Shown here piece by piece: positions 62,513 to 64,000 of a stretch of DNA of 64,000 nucleotides. Origin of the DNA: Paenibacillus sediminis (GTDB lineage: Bacteria; Bacillota; Bacilli; Paenibacillales; Paenibacillaceae); the NCBI RefSeq assembly GCF_017873765.1, contig NZ_JAGGKP010000004.1, positions 62,001 through 126,000 on the forward strand, written 5' to 3'. The notes beneath the pieces are model-generated. The model had not been told where the DNA came from. It did no database searches and worked only from the letters and a program-made list of their open reading frames with translations. The position numbers were made by a program, and so were the translations under genes. Positions within the stretch are counted from its first letter, which is position 1, and every line of letters begins with the position of its first letter.

Positions 62513-63490
62513 TTACGTCGTTTGGCGTTCCACGAGTTCGACCGGCAATAAGTTCTCCGTTTCAAACGGCTCGCCTTCAAGCTGTTTACGAATCAGTTCT
62601 ACCGCGAGTCGGCCGATCTCTTCAATCGGTTGTTTGATCGAAGTAAGCTCCGGTGTCAGCCAAGAGGCAGCATTTACATCATCGTAGCCAATAATGCGGA
62701 CATCCCTCGGAATTGTCTTCCCAGCTTTCATGCATTCTTTTACCGCAAAAGCGGCAATGATGTCACTTGTGGCGAAGATACCATCGACATTTGGATGCTC
62801 CTCAAGCAATCTACGAATAATGCGCTCATACTGCTCTTGATCGAATACATTCATATCCGTTTGAATAATGACATGCTCCACTCCATGCTTGGTCACGACA
62901 TCACGGAAAGCATCGCTTCTCTGATTAGCAAGAAGATTTAGCTCCAAGTTGCCGCAAATGTGCGCAATTTTCCGGCATCCCTTGCTGACCAAAAGCTCAG
63001 TGGCGAGCTCTCCCCCTCGGTAGTTCTCCGAGGAGATGAATGGAATCTCATCATCAATTTTACGATCGATCGTCACAATCGGCGAGTGCACATTTCGGTA
63101 CTCATCTACTTCCAGTGTATGGCTGCCCATGATGATGCCATCCACTCGATTTCGTCTCAGCATTTCGGTGTACACTTTTTCCTTCCCCGGATCCAAATGA
63201 GAGTTGCAAAGAAGCACCTTGAACCCGTATTGGTAAGCGTAATATTCAACATGACGAGCAAGCTCGCTGAAAAAAGGATGGGAAACACTAGGAATAATAA
63301 GACCAATAATATGGGACTGCTTACGCAACAAAGAACGAGCAATTTCATTCGGTTGGTAGCCTAACTCTTCCATCGTTTCGTACACTTTCTTCCGTGTTGC
63401 CTCGCTGATATACCCCCGATTGTTAAGCACTCTAGATACCGTTGTGACAGACACACCCGCTTTTAATGCCACATCATTAATTGTAGCCAT
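62513..63490 (-). CDS. LacI-family regulator of the fructan operon
   Basis: 325-aa repressor. The N-terminal helix-turn-helix reads ATINDVALKAGVSVTTVSRVLNN (read in part), with the hinge helix PNEIARSLLRKQ near residue 50. The periplasmic-binding-like core covers about 60-325, with IIGLIIPSVSHPFFSELA and IDGIFATSDIIAAFAVKE-type segments. Placed directly upstream of the binding-protein gene in the same direction and separated by a terminator. Probably senses a sugar such as fructose or sucrose and releases the three operator repeats. Confidence 0.92.
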   Translation of the reverse strand: MATINDVALKAGVSVTTVSRVLNNRGYISEATRKKVYETMEELGYQPNEIARSLLRKQSHIIGLIIPSVSHPFFSELARHVEYYAYQYGFKVLLCNSHLDPGKEKVYTEMLRRNRVDGIIMGSHTLEVDEYRNVHSPIVTIDRKIDDEIPFISSENYRGGELATELLVSKGCRKIAHICGNLELNLLANQRSDAFRDVVTKHGVEHVIIQTDMNVFDQEQYERIIRRLLEEHPNVDGIFATSDIIAAFAVKECMKAGKTIPRDVRIIGYDDVNAASWLTPELTSIKQPIEEIGRLAVELIRKQLEGEPFETENLLPVELVERQTT

Positions 63491-63601
63491 AAGAATAACC
63501 TCATCCAGAATTGGTATGATACAAACAAACTATACTAAATCTCCCCTGTATAAACAAGCATTCTATTATGCTGCAAGTCGTTATTATTGGCAATGTTGAA
63601 C

Positions 63602-64000
63602 TTAGAAAAAGACTCGTCCGATGTCGTACGTACTGTTATTTTCGCGGTAAGCGGCAGGGGGAATGCCCATGTGCTTTCTAAACACTTTGCCAAAATAATT
63701 AGCGTTCGAAAATCCGGTTCGCCTAGCGATTGTCTCCAAATTATCATTTGTAGATAGAAGCAGCTTCACAGCATGCGTAAGACGCACTTCGTTCAAATAG
63801 CGAACAGGCGTCACCCCGAGCCTGCTCTCATAATCTCTAGTGAGATGAAATTTAGATATCCCTGCGACCTCTGCCATTTCCTTCAACCCGATCGGCTCTG
63901 CATAATGCATTTCAATAAACTTCTTGCATCGTTCAATCTTTGGAGGCAGCGGCTTACTCCTTTGCTTGGTCACATATTTACTCAGTTCCATAACGAACTG
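63602..64000 (-). CDS. AraC-family regulator, C-terminal part (cut by window edge)
   Basis: The in-window part covers the AraC DNA-binding domain: two helix-turn-helix units, GLKEMAEVAGISKFHLTRDYESRLG and NLETIARRTGFSNANYFGKVFRKHMGIPPAAYR (read in part). The frame stays open to the window end (QFV before an internal Met at 63991), so the N-terminal ligand domain is probably outside. It may activate the fructan genes together with the LacI protein or control a neighbour to the right. Confidence 0.85.
   Translation of the reverse strand, partial: QFVMELSKYVTKQRSKPLPPKIERCKKFIEMHYAEPIGLKEMAEVAGISKFHLTRDYESRLGVTPVRYLNEVRLTHAVKLLLSTNDNLETIARRTGFSNANYFGKVFRKHMGIPPAAYRENNSTYDIGRVFF

Overview
The window looks like chromosome of a Gram-positive, spore-forming member of the Bacillota, most likely Paenibacillus or a close relative. 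The evidence is strong AGGAGG-type ribosome sites, frequent GTG/TTG starts, several sugar ABC importers with separate binding lipoproteins, a UgpC/MsmX-type sugar ATPase, a YjcZ-like sporulation peptide, a treP-treA-treR operon and a yvfRSTU-like module. No rRNA, tRNA, CRISPR array, insertion sequence or prophage was seen.

Layout. (1) 1-11144: a peptidoglycan-sugar salvage locus. On the minus strand lie murR, an ABC sugar importer (binding protein, two permeases, ATPase), a membrane protein of unknown role, namZ, nagZ and the start of anmK. Divergent on the plus strand are a MurK-like kinase and murQ. (2) 11163-17852: a 56-aa unknown gene, a luciferase-like oxidoreductase, a Fur-boxed siderophore permease pair, a DJ-1/PfpI protein, a purine permease and a methyltransferase-like protein. 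(3) 17866-21940: trehalose PTS operon, whose treP is frameshifted by an 8-bp tandem duplication. (4) 21992-30509: single housekeeping and accessory genes (deacetylase, PhzF, GNAT remnant, NmrA/QorB-like reductase, SGNH hydrolase, TetR-hydrolase-VOC group, TIM-barrel isomerase, EamA exporter, two tiny proteins). (5) 30591-35404: GH3 beta-glucosidase, a lipoprotein, and an ECF sigma factor with a membrane-anchored beta-propeller regulator. (6) 35526-37777: TetR repressor divergent from a 14-TM drug pump. (7) 38366-42764: a c-di-GMP-I riboswitch in front of a chemoreceptor, a short-chain dehydrogenase and a sodium/solute symporter. (8) 42808-46218: ABC exporter plus DesK/DesR-type two-component system. 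(9) 46467-50501: YjcZ-like peptide and pstSCAB with a PhoP box. (10) 50662-56526: oligo-1,6-glucosidase, an unknown 113-aa protein, NiaP-like transporter, EmrB-type pump with MarR. (11) 56628-64000: sucrose/fructan ABC operon (binding protein, two permeases, GH32, fructokinase) with LacI and AraC-type regulators, the latter cut by the window end.

How they work together. The left locus encodes a nearly complete route from imported cell-wall disaccharides to GlcNAc-6-P. Neither glycosidase there has a visible signal peptide, so cleavage is probably cytoplasmic after ABC import, unlike the secreted NagZ/NamZ plus MurP PTS arrangement of Bacillus subtilis. A 15-bp palindrome between the divergent promoters is the likely MurR operator. 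The other sugar systems (trehalose, alpha-glucosides, beta-glucosides, fructans) each carry their own local regulators and recognisable operators. Iron (Fur), phosphate (PhoP) and c-di-GMP control are visible directly in the DNA.
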